A stretch of DNA of 64,000 nucleotides from an uncultured Capnocytophaga sp. (lineage in GTDB: Bacteria; Bacteroidota; Bacteroidia; Flavobacteriales; Flavobacteriaceae). The position numbers were made by a program, and so were the translations under genes. Where the stretch lies: positions 62,001 through 126,000 of the forward strand of contig NZ_CALGWU010000056.1 in NCBI RefSeq assembly GCF_937936315.1, written 5' to 3'. The notes beneath the pieces were generated by a model. That model did no database searches and was not told the origin of the DNA. It worked only from the letters and a program-made list of their open reading frames with translations. Position 1 is the stretch's first letter. Each line of letters starts with the position of its first letter. Positions 51,120 through 60,002 of the stretch are shown here, piece after piece.

Positions 51120-53323
51120 AATATCTGTTTTAGTGTTTTACTTCCTTGCATTACCGCTGCTACTTTGGTGAGATTAGGGTGGTAATAACCTCCTAATTCT
51201 ACGGGTGTACCTTGTATTTGGATAAGCTCTTCGGCGATAGTTGCTTCGTTGTCTTTCAAGGCTTTGGCAATAGGAATAAACTCTTTGGCAAGTGTGCTAT
51301 CTTGAGTTTGTGCCGCTAAGGCTTCTGCCCAGTAGAGCGCCAAATAGAAGTGACTTCCGCGATTGTCGAGCGTGCCTACTTTGGCTTGTGGCGATTTGTC
51401 GTTGTTCAACAGCTTGCTTGTCGCCTCATCAAGTGTTTGGGCTAACACTAAGGCTTTAGGATTGTCGTGTTTTTGAGCAAAATGCTCCAGTGAAGCCCCT
51501 AAGGCGAGAAATTCCCCTAAGGAATCCCAGCGCAAGTGGTTTTCGGCAAAAAGTTGTTCGGCTAATTTAGGTGCTGAACCTCCTGCGCCCGTTTCAAAGA
51601 GTCCGCCACCGTTCATCAAAGGGACGATAGAGAGCACTTTGGCACTGGTGCCCAATTCTAAGATAGGGAACAAGTCGGTGAGGTAATCACGCAACACATT
51701 GCCCGTTACCGAAATGGTATCTTTTCCCTTACGAGAGCGCTCTAAGGTGAAGAGCATAGCCGTTTCGGGCGACATAATGCGGATATCAACCCCTTTAGTG
51801 TCGTGCTGAGGCAAATAGTGTTTTACTTTTTTGATGAGCTGGGCATCGTGAGCGCGGTGTTCATCCAACCAAAAAACAGCAGGTGTTTTGCTGAGGCGTG
51901 CGCGTGTTACCGCTAATTTCACCCAATCTTGTATGGCAGCATCTTTTGCGGTACACATACGCCAAATATCACCTTTTTCTACTTTATGCGATAGATACAC
52001 TTTACCCTCAGCACCCACTACCTGAATGCGTCCGCTATGAGGGATTTCAAAAGTTTTGTCGTGTGAGCCGTATTCTTCAGCTTTTTGCGCCATTAAGCCC
52101 ACATTGGCAACACTTCCCATTGTAGCAGGATTGAAAGCCCCGTGTTTCTTACAGAAGTCAATCACTACTTGGTAGATACGCGCATAAGTGCTATCGGGCA
52201 GTACCGCCAAAGTATCTTGAGCCTCGCCTTGAGCATTCCACATCTTGCCCCCATTGCGAATCATTGCTGGCATAGAAGCATCTACAATCACATCGTTAGG
52301 GAAATGCAGGTTGGTAATTCCCTTATCGGAATTGACCATAGCCAAAGCCGCTGCTCGCGCCAATACCCCATTGATATCGTGCTTTAGAGGCTCCTGTTCT
52401 TCAGCAGACAATTGCTCTATTTTGGTAAGGATATCCGAAAGACCGTTGCGCGCATTCACCCCTAAGGATTTCAGTTCTCGTGGATGCTTTTGGAACAAAG
52501 TCGCAAAATAAGTCTCTACGGCATAGCCAAAGAGAATGGGGTCGGAAACCTTCATCATCGTGGCTTTTAGATGCAAGGAGAGGAGTACTTCCTTGTTTTT
52601 AGCTTCGGCAAAGGCTGATTTATAGAATTTGCAAAGGGCTTCTTTGCTCATAAAAGTAGCATCTATCACTTCACCAGCTTGCAAAGAAACATCCGCTTTG
52701 AGTACCTGCACCTCGTGTTTAGGGCTTACCAATTCTATACGCACCACATCAGCTTTTTTGAGGGTTACCGATTGCTCGTTGTGATAGAAATCGCCCGCTT
52801 GCATCGTAGCGACTTCCGTGAGACTCTCAGCACTCCACGCGCCCATTGAATGCGGGTGCGTTTGCGCGTACTGTTTCACCGATTTGGGTGCGCGCCTATC
52901 AGAATTACCCTCTCGCAACACAGGATTCACCGCACTGCCTTTCACCTTATCATACCGCTGTTTGATAGCCGTTTCGGCTTCATCGGCAGGATTTTCAGGA
53001 TAATCGGGGAGCGCATAGCCTTGTGATTGTAGTTCGGCGATAGCCGCTTTCAGTTGGGGTACCGAAGCACTGATATTAGGCAACTTGATGATATTGGCTT
53101 CTGGACGCGTTGCCAACGCTCCCAGTTCGCTGAGGGCATCGGGTACGCGTTGTTCTTCTGTGAGAAAATCGGGGAAAGTGGCTAAAATACGCCCTGCCAA
53201 TGAGATATCTTTGGCTTCAAAGTTGATGCCCGAAGAGGCGCAAAAGCGTTTGATGATAGGCAATAGTGAATGCGTAGCCAAATAAGGCGACTCATCGGTA
53301 ATGGTATAGATAATGTTTTTCAT
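51116..53323 (-). CDS. icd: Isocitrate dehydrogenase, monomeric NADP-dependent
   Basis: This enzyme oxidatively decarboxylates isocitrate to 2-oxoglutarate, making NADPH. The 735-residue length and motifs belong to the monomeric IDH type (TITDESPYLATHSLLPII, NSDRRAPKSVKQYAQTHPHSMG, DNRGSHFYLALYWAEALA, then LIQIQGTPVELGGYYHPN). It lies 2 bases after gltA and overlaps acn by 4 bases, so the three proteins are made together. Confidence 0.96.
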   Translation of the reverse strand: MKNIIYTITDESPYLATHSLLPIIKRFCASSGINFEAKDISLAGRILATFPDFLTEEQRVPDALSELGALATRPEANIIKLPNISASVPQLKAAIAELQSQGYALPDYPENPADEAETAIKQRYDKVKGSAVNPVLREGNSDRRAPKSVKQYAQTHPHSMGAWSAESLTEVATMQAGDFYHNEQSVTLKKADVVRIELVSPKHEVQVLKADVSLQAGEVIDATFMSKEALCKFYKSAFAEAKNKEVLLSLHLKATMMKVSDPILFGYAVETYFATLFQKHPRELKSLGVNARNGLSDILTKIEQLSAEEQEPLKHDINGVLARAAALAMVNSDKGITNLHFPNDVIVDASMPAMIRNGGKMWNAQGEAQDTLAVLPDSTYARIYQVVIDFCKKHGAFNPATMGSVANVGLMAQKAEEYGSHDKTFEIPHSGRIQVVGAEGKVYLSHKVEKGDIWRMCTAKDAAIQDWVKLAVTRARLSKTPAVFWLDEHRAHDAQLIKKVKHYLPQHDTKGVDIRIMSPETAMLFTLERSRKGKDTISVTGNVLRDYLTDLFPILELGTSAKVLSIVPLMNGGGLFETGAGGSAPKLAEQLFAENHLRWDSLGEFLALGASLEHFAQKHDNPKALVLAQTLDEATSKLLNNDKSPQAKVGTLDNRGSHFYLALYWAEALAAQTQDSTLAKEFIPIAKALKDNEATIAEELIQIQGTPVELGGYYHPNLTKVAAVMQGSKTLKQIL

Positions 53324-53325
53324 TT

Positions 53326-54609
53326 TTATCTTTTATTCAATTCAACAAAAGGTCTTTCGGTGGCACCTACGTATATTTGTCGTGGACGACCGATAGGCTC
53401 TCCTCCTTGGCGCATTTCCTTCCATTGGGCAATCCAACCAGGGAGACGACCGATAGCAAAAAGCACGGTGAACATCTCTAAGTGCATACCCAAGGCTTTG
53501 TAGATGATACCTGAATAGAAATCTACATTGGGGTAGAGGTTGCGCGATTTGAAGTAGTCATCTTCCAAAGCTACTTTTTCGAGATGTTTGGCAATGCCAA
53601 AAATAGGGTCGTCGATGCCTAAGGCATTGAGCACATCATCGGCAGCCACTTTGATGATTTTAGCCCGTGGGTCGAAGTTTTTGTACACACGGTGACCAAA
53701 GCCCATTAGGCGGAAAGGGTCGTTTTTGTCCTTTGCTTTGTTGATGAACTTATCTACCCCACCCCCATCGGCGTGAATTTCTTCGAGCATCTCAATCACC
53801 GCTTGGTTTGCCCCGCCGTGGAGGCGACCCCAAAGGGCAGAAACCCCTGAAGATATACTGGCAAACAGACCCGCCTCTGAAGACCCTACCAAGCGCACGG
53901 TAGAAGTAGAACAGTTCTGTTCGTGGTCGCCGTGGAGGATGAGCAACTTGTTGAGAGCACTCACAATGGTAGGGTTGATTTTGTATTCCTCAGTAGGAAT
54001 TTCAAAGAAGAGTCGCAAAATATTCTCGATATAACCTTTCTTGTTGTCGTAGTAATTCAGCGGTAAACCTTCACGTTTGCGGTATACCCAAGTAGCGATA
54101 ATGGTTACTTTGGCAATAGCTTTGCAGACCGCTTGATAGACGTGTTTAGGGCAATGTACATTCACTGGTACAGGGTTGAAAGCGGTGAGCGCACTAGTAG
54201 CCGATGCCAATACCCCCATAGGGTGCGCCGAGCGCGGAAAACCGTCCATAATGTGACGCATATCCTCGTGTACAAGGGTATACTTGTGAATTGTTTTTTT
54301 GAAATCGTCGTACTCTTCGGCAGTGGGAAGTTCGCCAAAGATAAGAAGATAGGCTACTTCGAGGAACTCGGCTTTAGCAGCCAATTCTTCGATATTATAG
54401 CCACGATAGCGCAAAATACCTTTTTCACCGTCGAGGAAAGTAATAGCGCTTTTGCAAGAACCAGTGTTCTTGTAACCTGAATCTAAGGTTACCAATCCAG
54501 TCAGGGCTCGCAATTTTTCAATATTGATTGCTTTTTCATTTTCAGTCCCTACTACAATAGGAAATTCATACTCTTTTCCTTCAAAAATCAATTTTGCTGT
54601 GTTTTCCAT
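53326..54609 (-). CDS. gltA: Citrate synthase
   Basis: This enzyme condenses acetyl-CoA and oxaloacetate to citrate. The catalytic residues are visible in 427 residues: LHGDHEQNCSTSTVR, LWGRLHGGANQAVIEML and GFGHRVYKNFDPRAKI. The N-terminal beta extension (KLIFEGKEYEFPIVVGTE) is that of the type II hexameric bacterial enzyme, which is usually NADH-sensitive. It is the first gene of the operon. A TACCTTTA box at 54705-54712 is a likely -7 element. Confidence 0.97.
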   Translation of the reverse strand: MENTAKLIFEGKEYEFPIVVGTENEKAINIEKLRALTGLVTLDSGYKNTGSCKSAITFLDGEKGILRYRGYNIEELAAKAEFLEVAYLLIFGELPTAEEYDDFKKTIHKYTLVHEDMRHIMDGFPRSAHPMGVLASATSALTAFNPVPVNVHCPKHVYQAVCKAIAKVTIIATWVYRKREGLPLNYYDNKKGYIENILRLFFEIPTEEYKINPTIVSALNKLLILHGDHEQNCSTSTVRLVGSSEAGLFASISSGVSALWGRLHGGANQAVIEMLEEIHADGGGVDKFINKAKDKNDPFRLMGFGHRVYKNFDPRAKIIKVAADDVLNALGIDDPIFGIAKHLEKVALEDDYFKSRNLYPNVDFYSGIIYKALGMHLEMFTVLFAIGRLPGWIAQWKEMRQGGEPIGRPRQIYVGATERPFVELNKR

Positions 54610-54949
54610 ATCAATTTGTTTTTAGTGTTTTTAAATGCTTCTTAAATGTTAAAAAAAGATAAAACTTTGTAGCTCTATTTTCGATTTTATCATCTTTTGC
54701 GTGGTAAAGGTAAGAAAAAACAACTGAAAGCAACCTAATGAAAATTGTATTTTAACAAAACTTTAACGTATTTTTATTGAAAATCAGCGTTTTATGTAAA
54801 GAACAGAGGTTCTAAGCAGTTAAAGTGTTAAAATTTTGAAGATATCACAAAAAAGGAAGAGTCGTATTATTGATTTGATAATTTGGGTAGGGAGAAATTG
54901 AGGATTTCGCAAAAAAGAAGGTAGATTAGCTGAATATGTGAATACTAAA
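54610..54949. other. Gene-free stretch upstream of gltA
   Basis: This 340-base AT-rich gap holds the gltA leader and a probable -7 box (54705-54712, TACCTTTA on the minus strand) about 95 bases before the ATG. I see no open frame, RNA gene or strong hairpin in it. Confidence 0.5.
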
Positions 54950-55540
54950 TTAAAAATGAAAATTCAATTGTATAAACCCTATTTTAGCCAAGCGACTTTC
55001 AAACCATTCAGCTTGTGCTTCAGGATCAAAACTCCGACGGTCGCGACGGATATTATATTTTACAAAAAAACCAGGTTCGGTAGCTACTGAAAAATTTTTA
55101 CTAAAGCGAAAAAGTATACCTAGAAAAGGATTTATAGCGATATTAGTGTAATGTTGTTTTCGTTCGCCATAGTGCAGATAACGCCCCCAAAGGTCAATAC
55201 CATAGTAAAATTGCCATTTGTTGTAGTTTTTTAGCAATCTATCAATCCCTATTTTTAGGGCTATTTCATAACTGCTATCTTTAGAGCTTTCTGCACGATA
55301 ATCACCTCCTATACGATAAGCAACAGTTGGTGTTTTCTGGTAGCGATATTCTAACAAAAAAGCATTGCTATCACTTGGAAAAGCAGCATTTACAAATTTA
55401 GAAAGCCCTATACCTATTTGATGTTTACAAGTAGTAGGAGAGGTTGTAAGGCTATCAGTAGAAGTAAAAAGAGCATTGCTCTCTTGAGCGAGAGCAATGC
55501 TGCTAATTATTATAAATATGAAAAATAAATTCTTTTTCAT
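54950..55540 (-). CDS. Hypothetical outer-membrane-type protein
   Basis: The signal peptide (MKKNLFFIFIIISSIALAQ) is followed by strand-rich sequence (HQIGIGLSKFVNAAF, AFLLEYRYQKTPTVAYRIGG, WQFYYGIDLWGRYLHYG) and a C-terminus of IGFIQLNFHF, typical of small barrels. The 196-residue protein is of unknown function. The gene lies 5 bases after the lipoprotein gene and is co-transcribed with it. Confidence 0.65.
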   Translation of the reverse strand: MKKNLFFIFIIISSIALAQESNALFTSTDSLTTSPTTCKHQIGIGLSKFVNAAFPSDSNAFLLEYRYQKTPTVAYRIGGDYRAESSKDSSYEIALKIGIDRLLKNYNKWQFYYGIDLWGRYLHYGERKQHYTNIAINPFLGILFRFSKNFSVATEPGFFVKYNIRRDRRSFDPEAQAEWFESRLAKIGFIQLNFHF

Positions 55541-55545
55541 CAGTT

Positions 55546-56604
55546 TTATTCATTAAAAAAGCGTTTAAAAATGTTTTTTACTTTTTCTTGGAAGTCAGAA
55601 ACATATTCTTCTGCTTTCACTTTTGAACCATCTGAATAAATGAAGTAAATTATATCGTCATCACCTTCAACTGCATATTTCACATCAGCAATCTTTCCTC
55701 CATTTACTTTAAAGAGTTCTGCCTTAACATAAGTGTTTACTTCTTCTGTAGTGAGATCTCCAATTTTTTTACCTGCTTTATGAATAGCTTTTACATCTAC
55801 CTTAGCCACCAATTGCAAATCATTTTGGATAGCTATTAAGTTAATATTATCAAATGCTTCTTCTACTGAAGTAAAACTATTATAGTTGCTTGAAGTTAGT
55901 TTTGCATTAGCTCTAAGCACTGTTGTACAACCTTTTGGTGAACTGAGAGAAAAATCAAAAAGAAATTCTTCAGCAGTACGTTTTGTAAGTTTCACAGTAG
56001 TAGTGAATGGTTCAGTGTAAATAGTAAGATCAATATGGTTAGGGAAAAGAAAATTGGTATTTTCTTCAAAAGTAACATTATTAAGTTTCATTTCAGCTAC
56101 TTTTTTATTGTCTACCGTGATGATAATATGTCCTTTCACAGGAAATCTTTCACGATCACTTTCTACAGTGATAACTTTATCTTGATAGTTCTCTAGTACT
56201 GCACGACCATTGAGGTTAGTACCATTAGCAGTAGCAGGGAAAATCCAAGTGATATTACTGCTAGAACCAGTCTTACTCCACTCTTTAGTAACAACATTCC
56301 AAGTGTAAATACCTTTCAACTCTTGGAAATTAAAACCTCCATTTTTTTGAGTATCATATTGGTCATAGAATTTTTCACCTAAATATTCAGCCCAAGTATT
56401 ATCTCCTGATTTTTTATTCACTTGGAACAAAAAATCAGCAAAACTGCCATCATTAGCTTTTTTAAAGCAGTCATAAACACTTTCCATAGTGTTTTTTACT
56501 ATGGTTTTACCATCTTCAGGACTATAAACGGGTTCATTATTGTCCTTACTACCACACCCTACAAGGGTAGCTGTTGCCAAAAGGCTTAATAAAAATTTCT
56601 TCAT
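55546..56604 (-). CDS. Hypothetical lipoprotein
   Basis: The signal MKKFLLSLLATATLVGC gives Cys17, very like the signal of the lipoproteins at 5566 and 6813. The 352-residue mature part is beta-rich, with LKGIYTWNVVTKEWSKTGSS, GHIIITVDNKKVAEMKLN and FLFDFSLSSPKGCTTVLRAN. I recognise no family. A TACTTTTG box (56633-56640) lies 29 bases upstream. It heads a two-gene unit with the following barrel. Confidence 0.65.
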   Translation of the reverse strand: MKKFLLSLLATATLVGCGSKDNNEPVYSPEDGKTIVKNTMESVYDCFKKANDGSFADFLFQVNKKSGDNTWAEYLGEKFYDQYDTQKNGGFNFQELKGIYTWNVVTKEWSKTGSSSNITWIFPATANGTNLNGRAVLENYQDKVITVESDRERFPVKGHIIITVDNKKVAEMKLNNVTFEENTNFLFPNHIDLTIYTEPFTTTVKLTKRTAEEFLFDFSLSSPKGCTTVLRANAKLTSSNYNSFTSVEEAFDNINLIAIQNDLQLVAKVDVKAIHKAGKKIGDLTTEEVNTYVKAELFKVNGGKIADVKYAVEGDDDIIYFIYSDGSKVKAEEYVSDFQEKVKNIFKRFFNE

Positions 56605-56674
56605 ATTACTGAATTACTATAATTTAACGGCGCAAAAGTATAGGTTTTAGAGAAATAAAATTGTTAAAGAATTG

Positions 56675-57427
56675 TTAATCTTTCAACTCCGCTAATCTTT
56701 TTATTCCCATTTCATAACCGTATTCAAAAGCGTGATCGAGCATTTTGGTATCCAGCACCCCTATATTGCTGAGGTTGTGTAACAATAGCAAATCGCATTT
56801 TTTGAATTTACGACTGTAGTTGCCGTCCATCGCGATGTTGTAGATACGCTGCATAAATTGGAAAGAGTTACTGAGGTCTTTTTCGGTAATTGATCCTAAG
56901 GGATTTATAAAGCTACCTATGATTTTATCACATTGTTTTCTAATAGGCTCAATAGGGAAATTGTCTAGCACTCCACCGTCGCAATAGAGGCTTTCACCTA
57001 TTCTCACGGGTGAAAAATAGGGTGGTAAAGCGGCTGAGGCTATTAGCGGCTGTATGAGTTCACCTTTGCTAAAATACTGTAGTTTGCCGTTTAGCAAATT
57101 AGTAGCAGTAACGATTAAGGGTAGTTGGAGTTCTTCAAAAGTGTGGTATTGAAGTTCTTTTTTGAAGAATTTAGCGTATTTAGCACTATCCACCAAGCCT
57201 ACTTTCCTAAAGGTAATCATCGACCATTTGAACAAAGGTGTTTCCTTAAAAAAGCGCATCATATCATCGGGTTTTACCCCACAAGCATAGAGTGCCCCAA
57301 TGAGTGCGCCTCCACTAGTACCTGAAATGATTGATGGTCGCAAGCCTTTTTCTTCTAAGGCTTTGAGCAATCCGGCATGTGCCAAAGCACGTACCCCGCC
57401 TCCTGAAAATACTAAACCTAACTCCAT
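56675..57427 (-). CDS. Patatin-like phospholipase
   Basis: The 250-residue lipid acyl hydrolase has a complete catalytic dyad: the oxyanion loop SGGGVRALAHAG (8-19), nucleophile Ser38 in GTSGG, and Asp150 in YCDGGVLDNFP. The sequence is near the RssA/NTE bacterial group. No signal peptide is seen, so it acts in the cytoplasm or on the inner membrane. It follows feoB after 94 bases that hold AATTAGCA repeats. The substrate is unknown. Confidence 0.92.
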   Translation of the reverse strand: MELGLVFSGGGVRALAHAGLLKALEEKGLRPSIISGTSGGALIGALYACGVKPDDMMRFFKETPLFKWSMITFRKVGLVDSAKYAKFFKKELQYHTFEELQLPLIVTATNLLNGKLQYFSKGELIQPLIASAALPPYFSPVRIGESLYCDGGVLDNFPIEPIRKQCDKIIGSFINPLGSITEKDLSNSFQFMQRIYNIAMDGNYSRKFKKCDLLLLHNLSNIGVLDTKMLDHAFEYGYEMGIKRLAELKD

Positions 57428-57521
57428 AAGTTATCAATTATCGCTTTTACGGATTGTCCTCTTTCGGGATTGTCGGCAATTGCCGAGTAAGTGAGTCGGG
57501 GGCAATCTGCTAATTTGCTAA

Positions 57522-59519
57522 TTATCTAATTAAAATAAACGCCAACATCGCACTTATATAAGCAATGCCCGTCATAAACAAAAACTGTAGGGCTGTCCAT
57601 TTCCAGCTATTGGTTTCTTTGCGTACCACGGCAACCGTGCTAAGGCATTGCATTGCAAAAGCGTAGTAGAGCAAGAGTGAAATCCCTGTGCCAAGGGTAT
57701 ATACGGGGGTGCCATCGGGGTGTACTTCCGAGCGCATTTTTGCTAAAATCGTGCGTTCTCCTTCTTCTCCCTCGGTATCGAGGTCTTTTCCTAAACTATA
57801 AACCGTTGATAATGTGCTGACAAAAACCTCACGAGCCGCAAATGAAGCGACTACTCCTATGCTTATCTTCCAATCGTAACCCAGCGGACGAAATACGGGT
57901 TCTATCCCCTTGCCTATATAGCCTAAAAATGAGTATTCTAAACTTTCGGATTGGATGTAATTCGCTTTTTGTTCTTCTGTCCATTGGTGGGTTTGCGCTA
58001 ATTGTTCGGCGGTAGCCTCAATGCTGTTGTACTTTTCGCCCATTCCGTGAGAGCCTAAGAACCACAACAATACCGAAATTGTCAAAATAAACTTACCCGC
58101 TCCCATTACAAAACCTTTGGTTTTCTCGTATACTGTAAGACATACATTGCGCAGTAGCGGAATTTTATAGTCGGGAATTTCGGCAATAAAAAAACTGCTA
58201 TTCTTTTGCATTTTCAGCACTTTATCTAAGATAAAAGCCGAAAGTAATGCCATTGCAAAGCCTAAAAAATACATCGCAAAGAACGTCCACGCTTTGTAGC
58301 TAACCCACAGAAAATCACCTTCGGGGATCACCAAATTGATGATGATGAGATACACGGGCAAACGCGCCGAGCAGGTCATAAACGGAGTAACGAGTATAGT
58401 GATAAGGCGTTCTTTCCAGCTCTCTATATTGCGAGCAATCATCACAGCTGGCACAGCACAAGCAGCCCCCGAAATCAAGGGCACTACACTCTTGCCACTA
58501 AGCCCAAAGCGTCGCATCACATTGTCCATCAAAAAAACAACCCTACTCATATAGCCACTTTCTTCTAAGAGGGCTATCAGGGTGAAAAGTACCGCTATTT
58601 GTGGGATAAACACGGTGATACCTGCTATACCAGGGAGTACACCATCGATGAGTAAATTAGTAAGTGCGCCTGCAGGCAATTTTGCAGCGAGCCATTCGCC
58701 TAAAAAGCTAAAACCGCCTTCTATCCACTCCATTGGGTAGCTTGACCAAGTGAAAACTGCTTGGAAAATGAGCAATAGTACGGCGGCAAATATCACATAA
58801 CCAAAGAATGGATGTATGAGAAAACGGTCGAGGCGGGCGCGCAGGGTTTGTGCCTTGTGCTGATCTACCGTATAAGTTTCTTTTAGCGTTTCGTTGATAA
58901 ACTGATAGCGGATAATCGTCTCTTTCTGCTGTTTGCGGCGTTGTTCACTTTCCGAAGAACCAAAGGGTATAGCCTCCAAGCGCGACATATCCACACAAGG
59001 GGCAACCCATAATTCTTTGAAGTTTACAATAGCTTGTTTCAATGCTAAAAGCCCTTCACCTTTGCGAGTGCTGGTTAGGATAACTCGGGTGTGTAACAAG
59101 CGTTCTAATTGGGGGATATCTATGCTAATGCCTTTGCGCTGCATCTGGTCAGCCATATTGATAACCAGAATAGTAGGCAGCTGGAGGTCTTTCACTTGGG
59201 TGAAGAGCAGCAGGTTTTGCTTGAGGTTGCTCACCTCGCTCACCACCACCACCACATCGGGGAAGTATGTTCCTTGGCGGTTGATGAGGGTATCCACAGC
59301 CACTTGTTCGTCTTCCGAACTTGGGTTGAGACTATAAGTGCCTGGCAAGTCGATGATTTCGGCTTGCTGGTCATTAGGGAGTTTGCAATGCCCTATTTTC
59401 TTTTCTACAGTAATACCAGGGTAGTTGCCCACTTGTTGGTTTAAGCCTGTAAGCGCATTGAAAAGAGATGTTTTTCCTGTATTAGGGTTGCCCACAAGGG
59501 CGATTTTAAGATGTGCCAA
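57522..59519 (-). CDS. feoB: Ferrous iron transporter FeoB
   Basis: The 665-residue inner-membrane Fe2+ transporter has an N-terminal G-protein domain (G1 GNPNTGKTS at 10-18, DLPGTYSL, NMAD) and a helical bundle with the gate repeats (LISGAACAVPAVMIARNIES, ISIGVVASFAAREVFVSTL). The length is slightly short of the long FeoB forms. It lies 3 bases after feoA. The final codons (ILIR and stop) run into AATTAGATAATTAGCAAATT. Confidence 0.96.
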   Translation of the reverse strand: MAHLKIALVGNPNTGKTSLFNALTGLNQQVGNYPGITVEKKIGHCKLPNDQQAEIIDLPGTYSLNPSSEDEQVAVDTLINRQGTYFPDVVVVVSEVSNLKQNLLLFTQVKDLQLPTILVINMADQMQRKGISIDIPQLERLLHTRVILTSTRKGEGLLALKQAIVNFKELWVAPCVDMSRLEAIPFGSSESEQRRKQQKETIIRYQFINETLKETYTVDQHKAQTLRARLDRFLIHPFFGYVIFAAVLLLIFQAVFTWSSYPMEWIEGGFSFLGEWLAAKLPAGALTNLLIDGVLPGIAGITVFIPQIAVLFTLIALLEESGYMSRVVFLMDNVMRRFGLSGKSVVPLISGAACAVPAVMIARNIESWKERLITILVTPFMTCSARLPVYLIIINLVIPEGDFLWVSYKAWTFFAMYFLGFAMALLSAFILDKVLKMQKNSSFFIAEIPDYKIPLLRNVCLTVYEKTKGFVMGAGKFILTISVLLWFLGSHGMGEKYNSIEATAEQLAQTHQWTEEQKANYIQSESLEYSFLGYIGKGIEPVFRPLGYDWKISIGVVASFAAREVFVSTLSTVYSLGKDLDTEGEEGERTILAKMRSEVHPDGTPVYTLGTGISLLLYYAFAMQCLSTVAVVRKETNSWKWTALQFLFMTGIAYISAMLAFILIR

Positions 59520-59522
59520 TGT

Positions 59523-59768
59523 TTAAGAATCTGCTAATTGAATTGTTTTTGCCATATCTTTTCTAATAGAAAGATATACATCGTTCATACGAATGTAAAT
59601 AGGATCGCCAAAAGTCGCTTTTTGGAGTACTTCCACTTCACTGCCTACAAAACAGCCTAATTCAATGAGTTTAAGAGGAATTTTACAGCAGTCAAACTCC
59701 TGAATGATACCTTTTTCACCTTTTTCAAGGTCGGCAATGGTATGAGGGTGAGAAGGTACTTTTTTCAT
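59523..59768 (-). CDS. feoA: Ferrous iron transport protein FeoA
   Basis: The 81-residue SH3-like cytosolic protein stimulates FeoB. It shows GEKGIIQEFDCCKIPLKLIE, then GCFVGSEVEVLQKATFGDPI, the FeoA pattern. The C-terminus QLADS is also encoded by an AATTAGCAGATT phrase. A full promoter lies 32 bases upstream. Confidence 0.92.
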   Translation of the reverse strand: MKKVPSHPHTIADLEKGEKGIIQEFDCCKIPLKLIELGCFVGSEVEVLQKATFGDPIYIRMNDVYLSIRKDMAKTIQLADS

Positions 59769-59799
59769 AGCGATTGTTATTTAGAATTGTTTTAGACGG

Positions 59800-59829
59800 C
59801 AAAAGTAAGAATAATTTATTAAATAGCAA
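59800..59829 (-). promoter_or_regulatory. Promoter of feoAB
   Basis: The minus strand has TACTTTTG (59800-59807) with TTG (59827-59829) exactly 19 bases upstream, in an AATAGCAA segment. No clear Fur box is seen. Confidence 0.6.
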
Positions 59830-59935
59830 GAAATAGTGAACAGAAGTTAGTCATCCTCTCTCGTTTGAGCTGCTTACAAATTAGCTAATTGTCAAATTGG
59901 AAAATTGGTAAATTCTACAAATTGTTGTTTGTTAC

Positions 59936-59965
59936 TTGTTAGTTGTTAATTATTTTGTATTTTTG
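59936..59965 (+). promoter_or_regulatory. Promoter of pheS
   Basis: TTG (59936-59938), 19 bases, TATTTTTG (59958-59965): a full consensus match, 38 bases before the ATG. Confidence 0.65.
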
Positions 59966-60002
59966 CGTCTCGAAAAAGACTAAAAGACCTTTCTCTACTC
60001 TT

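Noticed and set aside
57428..57521. Small RNA between feoB and the patatin gene
   Set aside because: The gap holds only AATTAGCA-type repeats and a CGGCAATTGCCG palindrome; no promoter and terminator pair was found.
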